From the NCBI RefSeq assembly GCF_030209375.1, contig NZ_JARVSC010000011.1, positions 124,001-188,000 of the forward strand: DNA of 64,000 bases, given 5' to 3'. Under the pieces are notes generated by a model. It did not search any database and was not told the DNA's origin. It was given only the letters and a program-made list of their open reading frames with translations. Source of the stretch: Plantibacter sp. ME-Dv--P-122b. GTDB taxonomy: Bacteria; Actinomycetota; Actinomycetes; Actinomycetales; Microbacteriaceae. Made by a program: the position numbers and the translations under genes. Positions 33,606 to 42,388 of this stretch are shown one piece after another; the stretch's first letter is position 1, and each line of letters opens with the position of its first letter.

Positions 33606-34142
33606 ATGACAAACGCCCGTGTCGTCTCGGTCAGCAGCGACGATGAGCACCGTTTCTCCAAGCCGCGACGTGACGCGATCACGCTCGTCGCCGGGCTGGG
33701 CGTCGAGGGGGACGCGCATTTCGGTGCGACGGTGCAGCATCGGTCCCGCGTGAGACGAGACCCCTCGCAGCCCAACCTCCGGCAGGTCCACCTCATCCAC
33801 CGGGAGCTGTTCGCGGAGGTGGACGCCGACCTCACCCCGGGTGAGCTGGGCGAGAACATCACCACCGAAGGACTGGACCTGCTCGACCTCCCCGCGGGTG
33901 CCGTGCTCCGACTCGGAACCGATGCCGTCGTCGAGGTGACGGGGCTGCGGAACCCGTGTGTGCAGATCGACCGCTTCGAACCCGGGCTGCTCAAGCAGGT
34001 CGTCGGCACGGACGCGGAGGGTCGCACCGTCCGCAAGACGGGAGTCATGGGTGTGGTGCTCGTCGGCGGTGTCGTGCAGCCCGGTGACCCGATCACCGTG
34101 GAGCTGCCGGACGGAGCCCGCGAACCGCTCGCGCCGGTGTAG
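33606..34142 (+). CDS. MOSC-domain protein
   Basis: A 178-residue protein starting at ATG 33606. It consists of a single MOSC domain: RDAITLVAGLGVEGDAHFG, LRQVHLIHRELFAEV, LTPGELGENITTEGLDLLDLP, and the conserved Cys in GLRNPCVQIDRF. MOSC domains take part in molybdenum-cofactor sulfuration or act on N-hydroxylated compounds (YiiM/mARC-like). It stands alone between unrelated genes. Confidence 0.9.
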   Translation: MTNARVVSVSSDDEHRFSKPRRDAITLVAGLGVEGDAHFGATVQHRSRVRRDPSQPNLRQVHLIHRELFAEVDADLTPGELGENITTEGLDLLDLPAGAVLRLGTDAVVEVTGLRNPCVQIDRFEPGLLKQVVGTDAEGRTVRKTGVMGVVLVGGVVQPGDPITVELPDGAREPLAPV

Positions 34143-34190
34143 GGCAGTAGGTCCGCGGTAGCGCGATGCGACGGCGCGTGCGGTTCCCGC

Positions 34191-34610
34191 CTACCGGAGC
34201 GCCAGCCGCGTCTGCGTGTGGGTCGCGCCTCCGTCGTTCTTCATGCTGCGCAGGAGGCGGTCGAGCGCGCTGGTGCCGGCGACGCGGATGTGGACGAGGT
34301 AGTCGTAGGCGCCGGTGACGTGCACCGCGTCCCGGATCTCGGGGATCCGACGGGTCCACTCCAGGAACTCCTCCGACTTGCGCGCAGGGTCGAGTCGGAC
34401 GTCGATGAACGCCTCCAGGCCGTCCTCGGCGACCGGGGCATCGGAGCCGAGGATCGCGCGGTACCCGGTGATGACACCACTGTGCTCCAGGCGACGGACG
34501 CGGGCCGCGGTCGCATTCGTGCTCAAGCCGATCCGGCGACCGAGCTCGCTGAACGATATCCGCCCATCGGCCCGCAGCACATCGATGATTTCACTGTCGA
34601 GAGCATCCAC
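34191..34610 (-). CDS. Lrp/AsnC-family regulator of the adjacent exporter
   Basis: A 139-residue protein. DSEIIDVLRADGRISFSELGRRIGLSTNATAARVRRLEHSGVI is the winged HTH; AFIDVRLDPARKSEEFLEW and AYDYLVHIRVAG form the effector domain. It is divergent from the LysE-type exporter at 34681, an arrangement in which an amino-acid-sensing regulator switches on export. The gap between starts is 70 bases. Confidence 0.9.
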   Translation of the reverse strand: MDALDSEIIDVLRADGRISFSELGRRIGLSTNATAARVRRLEHSGVITGYRAILGSDAPVAEDGLEAFIDVRLDPARKSEEFLEWTRRIPEIRDAVHVTGAYDYLVHIRVAGTSALDRLLRSMKNDGGATHTQTRLALR

Positions 34611-34680
34611 GCGACACAGTATGCCGTCTCACTGCCGGAACGCACTGTCGCGGCAGTCGTGCTGCACCAGAGTCGTCGGC

Positions 34681-35307
34681 ATGGATGTCCTCCTCGCCCT
34701 CCTCGCCGGTTCCGTCGCCGGCCTCGCTCTGGCCGCTCCGCTCGGGGCGATCGGGATCCTGCTCCTCCAGGAGGGTGTCACGCGGGGGCTGCGCCGTGGG
34801 CTCGCAGCTGCCGCAGCCGTGGCGACGGTGGACGTGTCGTATTGCACGGCAGCCGTCGCCGCCGGTGTGCTCGCCGGTCCCGTCGTGAGCGGCTGGACTC
34901 CGTGGCCGCAGCTCCTCGGTGGTGTCGCCGTCATCGCGCTCGGAGCCCTCGGGCTCCTGCAGGGCCTGCGTGCGACGTCGTCAGGAGGAGTGCGGTCGAC
35001 GGGGCGCACGGGCACGTCGCGTCAGCGCTACCTGCTCTTCCTGGGCCTGACGGCGATCAACCCGGCCACCCTGGTGTACTTCGCGGCGATCCTGACCGGC
35101 CTGAACGGGTTCACGGAGTCAGGGCCGACGGCGGTCGCCTTCATCGGAGGCGTCGGGCTCGCGTCCTTCGGCTGGCAGGCGCTGCTGGTCGCGCTCGGAG
35201 CCGGGCTCCGGCGGAGGACTGGCGCGTCCTTTCGGAGGTGGACAGCCATCGTCGGCAACGGCTTGATCGTCGCATTCGGTGTCGCCCTCATCGTCCAGGC
35301 GGTGTGA
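34681..35307 (+). CDS. LysE-family amino acid exporter
   Basis: A 208-residue membrane protein with about six hydrophobic segments, the usual size for LysE/RhtB exporters. LALAAPLGAIGILLLQEGVTRGLRRGLAAAAAVATVD holds the conserved PG-I-G-rich start (here PLGAIG), and LFLGLTAINPATLVYFAAIL contains the family's NP motif. It would export basic or other amino acids under control of the divergent Lrp protein. Confidence 0.88.
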   Translation: MDVLLALLAGSVAGLALAAPLGAIGILLLQEGVTRGLRRGLAAAAAVATVDVSYCTAAVAAGVLAGPVVSGWTPWPQLLGGVAVIALGALGLLQGLRATSSGGVRSTGRTGTSRQRYLLFLGLTAINPATLVYFAAILTGLNGFTESGPTAVAFIGGVGLASFGWQALLVALGAGLRRRTGASFRRWTAIVGNGLIVAFGVALIVQAV

Positions 35308-35343
35308 AGATGTGAGGCCGATGGTCTGGGGGCGTCGGCGCCG

Positions 35344-35865
35344 TCAGTCCTCCGTCGTGGACCGGGGCTCCTCGTCCAGTGACCGGAGGTACTCGGCGTT
35401 GCCTCGCAGGGCCGGCTTGTAACGCGTGAGCTCAGCCGCGTCTACGTGCTCGGCCAGGAGTTCGAGGAGGCTCGACAGCGCGGCGTTCGACCGTCCGGCG
35501 GCATGGAGGGTGAGGGCTTCGAATGCTCCGAGCGCGACTGACTCCGGGAACTCGGCACGCGCCCGTGCGAAGACCTCCAGCGACTCATCGATCCGGTCGA
35601 GGTTGCGGAGGGTGCTTCCGTACTGCAGGTAGCAACGGCGACGGATGTCTCCCGCCAGGCCGCTCTCCATGGCCCGCTCGTAGAGGTCGAGTGCTCTCTC
35701 CTCCTCGCCCGCGGTGTCGTAGGCGCCACCGAGCTCGTAGAGGACTCTCGGGTGGTGAGGGTGCTCGTCGTAGATGGGCAGCAGTGCTTCGATGGTCGGA
35801 CCCATGTCAGCCCGGTCGCCAGCCGCGAAGATGCTGTCGAGCTGTGCGTCGAGCGTGTGCGTCAT
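35344..35865 (-). CDS. TPR-repeat protein
   Basis: A 173-residue soluble protein with tetratricopeptide-like helices: PRVLYELGGAYDTAGEEERALDLYERAME, CYLQYGSTLRNLDRIDESLEVFARARAEFPE and LGAFEALTLHAAGRSNAALSSLLELLAE. The pattern matches small TPR proteins of actinobacteria and firmicutes with unknown partners. It has no signal peptide and no linked operon. Confidence 0.8.
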   Translation of the reverse strand: MTHTLDAQLDSIFAAGDRADMGPTIEALLPIYDEHPHHPRVLYELGGAYDTAGEEERALDLYERAMESGLAGDIRRRCYLQYGSTLRNLDRIDESLEVFARARAEFPESVALGAFEALTLHAAGRSNAALSSLLELLAEHVDAAELTRYKPALRGNAEYLRSLDEEPRSTTED

Positions 35866-35941
35866 GGTCGATTCTCCGGGAGCGATCGGGCTGGATTCGG
35901 TGGAGACAGGCTATCGGGCGTGCCGAGCTGGACCCTCGGCT

Positions 35942-36469
35942 TCAGGAGCGCTCGTCGTGAGACGGCGATTCCCAGCGGACCTCGCCGTCCTCGATGGTCG
36001 ATGTCGGACGGAGGCCCTGGCGGTGCGCCACCCGCTGCGACGCTGTGTGCTCCGGATGGATGTGGGCGGTGAGCCGGGTGACCCCGTGAGCGTGCAGCCA
36101 ATCGATCAAGGCGGCCGTCGCCTCGGAGGCGAAGCCTTGGCGTTGGTGGGCTGGATCGATGACCCACGCGATCTCGGCCAGAATGTCCTGGCTCTGGGAT
36201 TCCACGGTGGCCTGGACGAACCCGATGGGCGCGCCGGTGTCGTGCCGCCGCGCGATCCAGTTGAACCAGCCTTGCGACTCGTCGGCCGGCCCGCGGATCT
36301 GGGAGGCGTATCGAGTGGAAAGTGTGTCGAGCGTCGGCGGCTCTCCGCCGGTGAACGTGTACAGGGTGGGGTCGGAGAGGACGTCGACCATCGACGGAGC
36401 ATGCTCGAGTGACAACGGCTCCAGCGTGAGGCGGTCGGACACCAGTGGTTCGATCGCGGGCCATGGCAT
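35942..36469 (-). CDS. GNAT acetyltransferase
   Basis: A 175-residue protein starting at ATG 36469 (MPWPAIEPLVS); the longer frame upstream overlaps the TetR promoter and is not supported. SDRLTLEPLSLEHAPSMVDVL is a RimJ/RimL-like beginning and IAWVIDPAHQRQGFASEATAALIDWL holds the acetyl-CoA loop (QRQGFA). HIHPEHTASQRVAHRQGLR completes the domain. Substrate unknown. Confidence 0.88.
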   Translation of the reverse strand: MPWPAIEPLVSDRLTLEPLSLEHAPSMVDVLSDPTLYTFTGGEPPTLDTLSTRYASQIRGPADESQGWFNWIARRHDTGAPIGFVQATVESQSQDILAEIAWVIDPAHQRQGFASEATAALIDWLHAHGVTRLTAHIHPEHTASQRVAHRQGLRPTSTIEDGEVRWESPSHDERS

Positions 36470-36560
36470 GCATCGAGCATGGCACTCATCGCACGGGCTC
36501 GCTCCGACCGCGAGAGTGTTCGCGAGCGAGTGGTGCACGCTCCCGGCCGCATTCTGTACA

Positions 36561-36575
36561 CCTGTCCAGAACAGG
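36561..36575 (+). promoter_or_regulatory. Inverted repeat, possible TetR operator
   Basis: CCTGT and ACAGG arms separated by CCAGA lie directly upstream of the TetR-type gene, overlapping its likely promoter. A short palindrome at this place fits autoregulation. Confidence 0.4.
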
Positions 36576-36590
36576 AGTATGGTGACTCGC

Positions 36591-37190
36591 ATGAGCGCCG
36601 CGGCCGGATCGAATGCAGAGCTTCGGCGCGGCCTCCAGGAGTCGCTCGACCCGCGGGTCGCTCGAACCCGCACGGGAATCGCGGCGGCGGTGCACGCCCT
36701 CTCGGACGCCGACGAGGAGCTCAGTGTGGCGGCCATTGCACGCGCCGCCGGCATCAGCCGGGCCAGCTTCTACGCGCACTACGCCAGTCTCGACGAACTC
36801 GCCGACAGCCTCCGGCGAGACGCGTTCCTGGCGATCGCCGACCTCTACCAGCACGATGAGCGACCCGACGCCATGCGTGCCGCTCAGGACCGTCTGGTCG
36901 CCCACTTCGCCGCGAACCGTGCCTTGTATGCGGCGGTCGGTGCGCTCCCGGTCACGAAGGAGGGGTATCTCGCGGGCGTGCGCGCCATGGCGGCCGTGAT
37001 CGAGGAAGCGCTGCTCGAACATCCGGCGCGACCAGCCGAGCTCGTTCCCGAGGCCACCGCACGGTACATCGCCGGCGCCGCGTACGGACTGCTCGACGCC
37101 TGGATCGCGGACGAGATCGACCTCGACGAGCAGGCGCTGGCCGACCATCTGACCCGCCTCCTCCCGGTCTGGTTCAGCGGCACCCACTGA
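36591..37190 (+). CDS. TetR-family transcriptional regulator
   Basis: A 199-residue protein. The HTH is LSVAAIARAAGISRASFYAHYASLDELADSL, a standard TetR N terminus. The ATG at 36591 is used here; GTG 36582 or ATG 36579 in the same frame would add three or four residues and lie closer to AGGAG. It precedes the zinc-type alcohol dehydrogenase gene by 57 bases in the same direction, so it probably controls it. Confidence 0.87.
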   Translation: MSAAAGSNAELRRGLQESLDPRVARTRTGIAAAVHALSDADEELSVAAIARAAGISRASFYAHYASLDELADSLRRDAFLAIADLYQHDERPDAMRAAQDRLVAHFAANRALYAAVGALPVTKEGYLAGVRAMAAVIEEALLEHPARPAELVPEATARYIAGAAYGLLDAWIADEIDLDEQALADHLTRLLPVWFSGTH

Positions 37191-37247
37191 CATCGAACAA
37201 CGGCCCAGGCCACGACGCCTCAGCTCCACCCGAAGAAAGGAACACCC

Positions 37248-38345
37248 ATGAAAGCCACCCTGGTCCGCGAGATCGGCGCAGGATTCGTCACCGAGGACGT
37301 CGAACTCGCCGAGCCGATCGGCAGGGAGGTGCTCGTCGATGTACGGGCCTCCGGACTCTGCCACACCGACCTGACCTACTCCCGCAACGACATGGGCACC
37401 CCGCTTCCGATGCTCCTCGGTCACGAGGTCGCCGGCGTGGTCAGCGCGGTCGGTCCCGGCGTCACCGAGTTCGCCGTCGGCGACCATGTCGTCGGCTGTC
37501 TGGTGCAGTCGTGCGGCAGGTGCGAGGCATGCCTCACCGGTCGCACCTTCCAGTGCGAGCACCCCGAGGCGACGCTTCGGGGCGAGGACGAGCCCGCCCG
37601 TGTCGTCGACGCTCACGGACACCACGTCGAGCAGGTCTTCGGTCTCGGTGGATTCGCCCAGCGGGCGCTGATCCACGAGAACCAGCTGGTCAAGGTCAGT
37701 GACGCCATCCCGTTCGCCCAGGCGGCGCTGCTCGGCTGCGGCGTCGTGACCGGCGCCGGGGCGGTCATCAACACGTCGAACACGCAGGCGGGAGACGCGG
37801 TCGTGATCATCGGTGCCGGCGGTGTGGGCTTGAACGCCATCAACGGTGCCGTCGTCGCCGGAGCCACGACGATCATCGCGGTGGACGTGTCCGACGACAA
37901 GCTCGAGAAGGCCAAGCGTTTCGGCGCCACCCACACCGTCAACTCGACGAAGGTCGACCCGATCGCCGAGGTCCTGTCCATCACCGGGCGGGGCGCCGAT
38001 GCGGCCTTCGACTTCGTCGGGATCCCCGCCGTCACCGCCTCCGGTCTCGAGATGATCCGGCCCGGCGGTGGTCTCTACCTGATCGGCATCATCGACCCCT
38101 CGGCGACACTGCCCCTCCTCACGATCGGCCTCATCGGCACGCAGAAGCGCATCCAGGGCGTCTACATGGGTTCGACGACGCCGAAGCACGACATCCCGTT
38201 GTACGCCGACCTCTACCTGCAGGGCCGGTTCAACCTCGACGACCTGATGTCGCGTGAGATCGCCCTCGACGGCGTCGGCGCGGGCTACGAGCTGCTGAAG
38301 GATCCCGACGTGACGCGAGTCGTGATCACCTCCGGCCTCAGCTGA
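37248..38345 (+). CDS. Zinc-dependent alcohol dehydrogenase (class III/NDMA-dependent-like)
   Basis: A 365-residue MDR-family dehydrogenase starting at ATG 37248 after AAAGGA. SGLCHTDLTYS and LLGHEVAGVV give the catalytic zinc ligands (Cys, His). The cluster CGRCEACLTGRTFQCE provides the structural zinc. GAGGVGLNAINGAVVAGATTIIAVDVSDDK is the NAD-binding segment with an acidic residue after strand 2. It oxidises primary alcohols or S-(hydroxymethyl) adducts. It is preceded by a TetR gene and followed convergently by another. Confidence 0.92.
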   Translation: MKATLVREIGAGFVTEDVELAEPIGREVLVDVRASGLCHTDLTYSRNDMGTPLPMLLGHEVAGVVSAVGPGVTEFAVGDHVVGCLVQSCGRCEACLTGRTFQCEHPEATLRGEDEPARVVDAHGHHVEQVFGLGGFAQRALIHENQLVKVSDAIPFAQAALLGCGVVTGAGAVINTSNTQAGDAVVIIGAGGVGLNAINGAVVAGATTIIAVDVSDDKLEKAKRFGATHTVNSTKVDPIAEVLSITGRGADAAFDFVGIPAVTASGLEMIRPGGGLYLIGIIDPSATLPLLTIGLIGTQKRIQGVYMGSTTPKHDIPLYADLYLQGRFNLDDLMSREIALDGVGAGYELLKDPDVTRVVITSGLS

Positions 38346-38393
38346 GGAGCGAGCCGGGCCCGAGCGCCCCGCCGACCGTGTTCCGGCTCGGCC

Positions 38394-39008
38394 TCAGTCG
38401 GCGTTCCCGACGGAGACGGTCGACATCGCAGCGTCGAGACAGCTCCCGAACGGTTCCGTGCGGTCGGAGGCGAACCACGCGTGGCGGGCAGCCTGCATGC
38501 ACGCGAACGCGGCACCGACGATCGCGCCCGGTCGTGGATCCGCCGGATCGTCGTCGCGGGTGTCCAGCCGCGCAGCGACCCTGCCGATGAGGAGCTGCTG
38601 AATGCGCTCCATCTTCTCCAGGTAGCGTGCGTACAACTGGGGCGTGCTCCGGACGATCTCCTCCATCGCATCGTTCCTGGCGCGCTGGTGGTCGTCCTGG
38701 ACGTAGTCGAGGGTGATGTCGAAGACCCGGCGCAGCGACTCCCAGACCGGCTCCTCGGCAGGTCGGGCGTCCAGTGCCTCGGCCATCCGGTCGCCGAAGA
38801 GGTCGTACTTCCCGATGACCAGGTCGTCCTTCGACGGGAAGTACCGGAAGAAGGTCCGTTTCGACATCCCGGCGGCGGCCGCGATCTGGTCCACCGTGGT
38901 GCCGTCGTAGCCCTGGGCGACGAACAGGTCCTGCGCCACCGACGTGAGCTCAGTCTGGGCGAGTCGGCGGGTGCGCTCCCTGATCGGCATGGGGGAGGTG
39001 TCGGGCAT
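38394..39008 (-). CDS. TetR-family transcriptional regulator
   Basis: A 204-residue protein, start at ATG 39008 (MPDTSPMPIRER); MPIRER two codons on is an alternative. VAQDLFVAQGYDGTTVDQIAAAAGMSKRTFFRYFPSKDDLV is a textbook TetR HTH. It is divergent from the SDR gene at 39112. A palindrome at 39037-39053 overlaps the -35 region of the SDR promoter, a likely operator. Confidence 0.9.
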   Translation of the reverse strand: MPDTSPMPIRERTRRLAQTELTSVAQDLFVAQGYDGTTVDQIAAAAGMSKRTFFRYFPSKDDLVIGKYDLFGDRMAEALDARPAEEPVWESLRRVFDITLDYVQDDHQRARNDAMEEIVRSTPQLYARYLEKMERIQQLLIGRVAARLDTRDDDPADPRPGAIVGAAFACMQAARHAWFASDRTEPFGSCLDAAMSTVSVGNAD

Positions 39009-39036
39009 GCACTCATCATATCCCCAGGATGCAAAG

Positions 39037-39067
39037 TTGACACCTGGTGACAATTTAGGCATATAGT
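39037..39067 (+). promoter_or_regulatory. Promoter of the SDR gene with overlapping TetR operator
   Basis: TTGACA (39037-39042) and TATAGT (39062-39067) form a sigma-70-like promoter with a 19-base spacer. The palindrome TTGACACC-T-GGTGACAA (39037-39053, 7 of 8 positions paired) covers the -35 box, and a related half, GTGTCACC, follows at about 39078. Repression by the divergent TetR protein is likely. Confidence 0.6.
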
Positions 39068-39111
39068 TTCCAGCGGGTGTCACCGTGACGCACACAACGG
39101 AGGAGAGCATC

Positions 39112-39927
39112 ATGAGCAAGGTTTGGTTCGTCACCGGTTCATCGAAGGGCTTCGGCCGCGAGTTCGTCCTCGCCGCGCTGGGACGGGGCGACAAGGTCGC
39201 CGCCACCGCTCGCAACACCGACACGCTGCAGGACCTGGTCGAGCAGTACGGCGACGCCGTCCTTCCGCTGCAGCTCGACGTCACCGACCGCGAGCAGGTG
39301 TTCGCGGCGGTCAAGACCGCGCACGACACCTTCGGCCGGCTCGACGTCGTGATCAACAACGCCGGCTACGGACTGTTCGGCGCGGTGGAGGAGATCACCG
39401 AGCATCAGCTGCGCGACCAGCTCGACACCAACCTGTTCGGCGTCTTCAGCGTCACCCAGGCGGTCCTGCCGATCATGCGTGAGCAGGGCTCGGGGCACAT
39501 CATCCAGATCTCCACCATCGGCGGCATCGCGGCCTTCCCGACGCTCGGTGGCTACCACGCGTCGAAGTGGGCGCTCGAGGGGCTCACCGAGTCGCTCGCG
39601 CAGGAGGTCGCCGGGTTCGGCGTCAAGGTCACCCTCGTCGAGCCCGGCGGGTTCGACACCGACTGGAGCAGCGCATCGGCGGTCGTCGCCGACGCCCAGC
39701 CGCAGTACCAGAGCCTGCACGACGCGATGCAGGCCCGCACCGGCGGAGAGCAGCCGAAGCCCGTCGGGTTCGGGTCCGCGATCCTCAAGGTCGTCGATGC
39801 CGAGCAGGCCCCACTGCGGGTCTTCTTCGGTGAGCAGCCCACCCAGATCGCCCCGCACATCTACCAGCAGCGCCTCGCCGAGTGGGCCGAGTGGGCGCCG
39901 GTCTCCCGCGAAGCGGAAGGCAAGTAG
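39112..39927 (+). CDS. SDR-family oxidoreductase
   Basis: A 271-residue classical short-chain dehydrogenase starting at ATG 39112 behind GGAGGAG. VTGSSKGFGREFVLAALGRGDKV binds cofactor, VINNAGYGLFGAVEE is the NAG motif and GGYHASKWALEGLTESLA holds the Tyr-x3-Lys pair. This subgroup (often annotated as oxidoreductases with TetR partners) usually has NADP and unknown substrates. It is a single-gene unit ended by the hairpin at 39946-39992. Confidence 0.92.
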   Translation: MSKVWFVTGSSKGFGREFVLAALGRGDKVAATARNTDTLQDLVEQYGDAVLPLQLDVTDREQVFAAVKTAHDTFGRLDVVINNAGYGLFGAVEEITEHQLRDQLDTNLFGVFSVTQAVLPIMREQGSGHIIQISTIGGIAAFPTLGGYHASKWALEGLTESLAQEVAGFGVKVTLVEPGGFDTDWSSASAVVADAQPQYQSLHDAMQARTGGEQPKPVGFGSAILKVVDAEQAPLRVFFGEQPTQIAPHIYQQRLAEWAEWAPVSREAEGK

Positions 39928-39945
39928 GAAGCGCCGTAGGCGAAA

Positions 39946-39992
39946 GCGCGCGAAACGCTCCCGAACATCGCGTTCGGGAGCGTTTCGCGCGC
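39946..39992. terminator. Bidirectional terminator made of a repeated palindrome type
   Basis: A perfect 21-bp stem (arms 39946-39966 and 39972-39992) with a five-base loop lies between the convergent SDR and DUF3349 genes. Its core CGAAACGCTCCC / GGGAGCGTTTCG recurs in the hairpin at 45203-45261. Confidence 0.75.
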
Positions 39993-40071
39993 TCTCGGGC
40001 CTGAACGAGCGCGCCCCGACCCGACGGCGGCTCGCGGGAGGAGGTCTCGTCGGCGGTGGAGACAGCGGGGT

Positions 40072-40803
40072 TCAGACCGCGAAGTCGCTCGGCCACCCGT
40101 GGTCGGCGAGCGACCGGCGGACCCGCTCCACATCCTCGTCACTCGGCAGCTCTACGGTGACCCGGGCGATCGCGGTGGCGACGTCGACCCGACTGAGCGA
40201 CGCGTCACCCTCCGCGGCGAGGCGCGCGCCCACCTCGGCGACCTCGGCGTCGCTCAACCGTCGACGGAGGAGCGCCACCAGCGGGACGAAGTCCTGCTCG
40301 GGTAATCCTGCGGGGTACCCGGCTCGAAGCCAACGCACGATGCGGGCGACCAGCCCCTGGCGCTCCTCGTGCAACGGGGTGCGCCCCTGCCCGCCGACGT
40401 GGGTGTCGTCGGCCGCCACGGCACGGATGTCGTCCGGACTGCCGAGTGGCCAGCCCGCGCTCGCGAGCCGGGCGGAGACCCGGACGAGGTCCTCCGGGAG
40501 CGCCGGTCCGAGGAGGAGCTGTTCGACGCGCGCCCGCAGACGATCGTGGCCGACCGGCTCGCCGGCGGCATCGGCGTGCTCCGCCTCGACGAGCAGGCTC
40601 GCGACGACCTCGTCCAGCTCCTCGGGGGTGAGGCTCCGTCGGAGGATGCCGAGCAACGGCACGTAGTCGTGCTCGGGCACGCCCGTCGGGTATCCGGCGC
40701 GGAGCCACCCGACGACGCGCGCCACCACCCCGGACCCGCTGCCGGTGGCCGGTGCGCGGGTCGCGTCGACTCCGATCGCGTCTGCGCCGTCCTCGTTCGA
40801 CAT
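40072..40803 (-). CDS. Protein with two DUF3349 domains
   Basis: A 243-residue soluble protein with an internal duplication. VARVVGWLRAGYPTGVPEHDYVPLLGILRRSLTPEEL near residue 28 is repeated as VARIVRWLRAGYPAGLPEQDFVPLVALLRRRLSDAEV near residue 153, each followed by a helical tail. DUF3349 proteins of mycobacteria have one copy and are encoded next to pitA and a small membrane protein, as here. The function is unknown; the context suggests a link to phosphate uptake. Confidence 0.88.
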   Translation of the reverse strand: MSNEDGADAIGVDATRAPATGSGSGVVARVVGWLRAGYPTGVPEHDYVPLLGILRRSLTPEELDEVVASLLVEAEHADAAGEPVGHDRLRARVEQLLLGPALPEDLVRVSARLASAGWPLGSPDDIRAVAADDTHVGGQGRTPLHEERQGLVARIVRWLRAGYPAGLPEQDFVPLVALLRRRLSDAEVAEVGARLAAEGDASLSRVDVATAIARVTVELPSDEDVERVRRSLADHGWPSDFAV

Positions 40804-40805
40804 CC

Positions 40806-41114
40806 TCAGTCCTTCGGGGTGAAGGTCGGGAACACGTGGTCGAAGCTGACTTCCTGCCCCAGACCGGTGGCCACGATGATCGTGAGTCCCACCAGCACCG
40901 CGGCGACGACCACGGCGAAGCACAGCACGCCGATCGAGCGGAGGAGTACCGGTGGGAGCACCGGCGTGCTCTGCCCGCTCCGGTCTTCGGAACCGGCACC
41001 TCCGGCGATCGCGAACGAGCGGACGCCCAGCGCGAAGAGCGCGGGAAGCCCCGCGCCGAGCACGAGCGCGATGACGGCCACCTGGGCGGCGGCTTCGAGG
41101 AAGAGCATGAACAT
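40806..41114 (-). CDS. Small two-helix membrane protein of the PiT operon
   Basis: A 102-residue protein starting at ATG 41114 behind AAGGA. Two hydrophobic segments (AAQVAVIALVLGAGLPALFALGV, and IGVLCFAVVVAAVLVGLTIIVATGL) flank a short polar loop. It sits between the PiT transporter and the DUF3349 gene with gaps of a few bases. The same trio occurs in mycobacteria, so it probably assists or regulates the transporter, though this is inferred only from context. Confidence 0.8.
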   Translation of the reverse strand: MFMLFLEAAAQVAVIALVLGAGLPALFALGVRSFAIAGGAGSEDRSGQSTPVLPPVLLRSIGVLCFAVVVAAVLVGLTIIVATGLGQEVSFDHVFPTFTPKD

Positions 41115-41125
41115 GTCCGACGTCC

Positions 41126-42337
41126 TTACGCTGCGGTCTTCTGCGACGAACGGGCGGGGGCGTCCTGCCAGTCGTCGTTCACGTTGTGGGATCCGATGCT
41201 GTCGCGGCGCGAGCGGAGGTAGATGGTGAGCGCGACCCCGACGAGGATCGCGACCATGAGGATCCCGCCGATCGCCCCGCCCGCGAGGTGACCGACCCAC
41301 CACATCACCGCGCCCATGAGCGCGGCTGCCGGGAGGGTGATGACCCAGGCGACGACCATCCGGAGGGCCACCCGCCAGCGCACCTGCGCGCCCGGTCGTC
41401 CGACGCCGGAGCCGAGGATCGATCCGGTCGCGACGTGCGTCGTGCTGAGGGCGAAGCCGAGGTGGCTCGAGGCGAGGATGACGGCGGCGGAGGAGCTCTC
41501 GGCGGCCATGCCTTGCGGCGTGTTCAACTCCACGATGCCCTTGCCGACGGTGCGGATGATCCGCCACCCGCCGATGTACGTGCCGAGCGAGATCGCGAGG
41601 GCGCACGCGAGCTTCACCCAGAGCGGAACCGACTCGGTGTCGTCCCAGCCGCCGGCCGCGATGAGCGCGAGGGTGATGACACCCATCGTCTTCTGGGCGT
41701 CGTTCGTGCCGTGGGCGAGCGAGACGAGCGACGCGCTACCGATCTGCCCGATCCGGAAGCCGCGGTGGAGACGTCCCTGGGCGAGGTTGCCGATGACGCG
41801 GAAGACGAGCCAAGTACCGATCGCGGCCACCGCGCCGGCGAGCACGGGCGACATCAGGGCCGGCAGGATGACCTTGCCGACGACGCCGTCGAGCTTCGAG
41901 CCGTCGCCGGCCCAGTTCACGCCGTTCAGGCCGAGGCCCGCGAGCGTCGAGCCGATGAGACCGCCGAAGAGCGCGTGCGACGAGCTCGACGGGAGCCCGA
42001 GCAGCCAGGTGAGCAGGTTCCAGATGATGCCGCCGATGAGCCCCGCGAGCACGATCAGCAGGAGCGCCGAGCCGCCTCCCTCGAGGAGCGCCGGATCGGG
42101 GGCTCCCGACGAGTCCTGGATCTTCACGACCGCGTTCGTGACGGTGAGCGCGACCTCGATACTGAGGAACGCGCCCACGAGGTTCAGCGCCGCCGACAGC
42201 GAGACCGCGACCTTCGGCGGCAGCGCACCGGTGGCGATCGAGGTCGCCATCGCGTTCGCCGTGTCGTGGAATCCGTTGGTGAAGTCGAAGGCGAGCGCCG
42301 TGATCACGACGAGCGAGAGCAGGATGATGGGGTCCAC
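41126..42337 (-). CDS. PiT-family inorganic phosphate transporter
   Basis: About 403 residues from the GTG at 42337; a GTG at 42394 would add 19 residues but would lie inside a PHO-box-like repeat. The two PiT signatures are FDFTNGFHDTANAMATSIATGALPPKVA and SLAHGTNDAQKTMGVITLAL (written here as separate blocks, GFHDTANA and GTNDAQKT). About ten membrane helices are present. It co-transports phosphate with a cation at low affinity. It leads an operon with the small membrane protein and DUF3349 protein. Confidence 0.9.
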   Translation of the reverse strand: MDPIILLSLVVITALAFDFTNGFHDTANAMATSIATGALPPKVAVSLSAALNLVGAFLSIEVALTVTNAVVKIQDSSGAPDPALLEGGGSALLLIVLAGLIGGIIWNLLTWLLGLPSSSSHALFGGLIGSTLAGLGLNGVNWAGDGSKLDGVVGKVILPALMSPVLAGAVAAIGTWLVFRVIGNLAQGRLHRGFRIGQIGSASLVSLAHGTNDAQKTMGVITLALIAAGGWDDTESVPLWVKLACALAISLGTYIGGWRIIRTVGKGIVELNTPQGMAAESSSAAVILASSHLGFALSTTHVATGSILGSGVGRPGAQVRWRVALRMVVAWVITLPAAALMGAVMWWVGHLAGGAIGGILMVAILVGVALTIYLRSRRDSIGSHNVNDDWQDAPARSSQKTAA

Positions 42338-42388
42338 GGCGACGAGCTTGCTCCTCGATCGTGGGATCGACAACGGGTGCGCGGGCGG

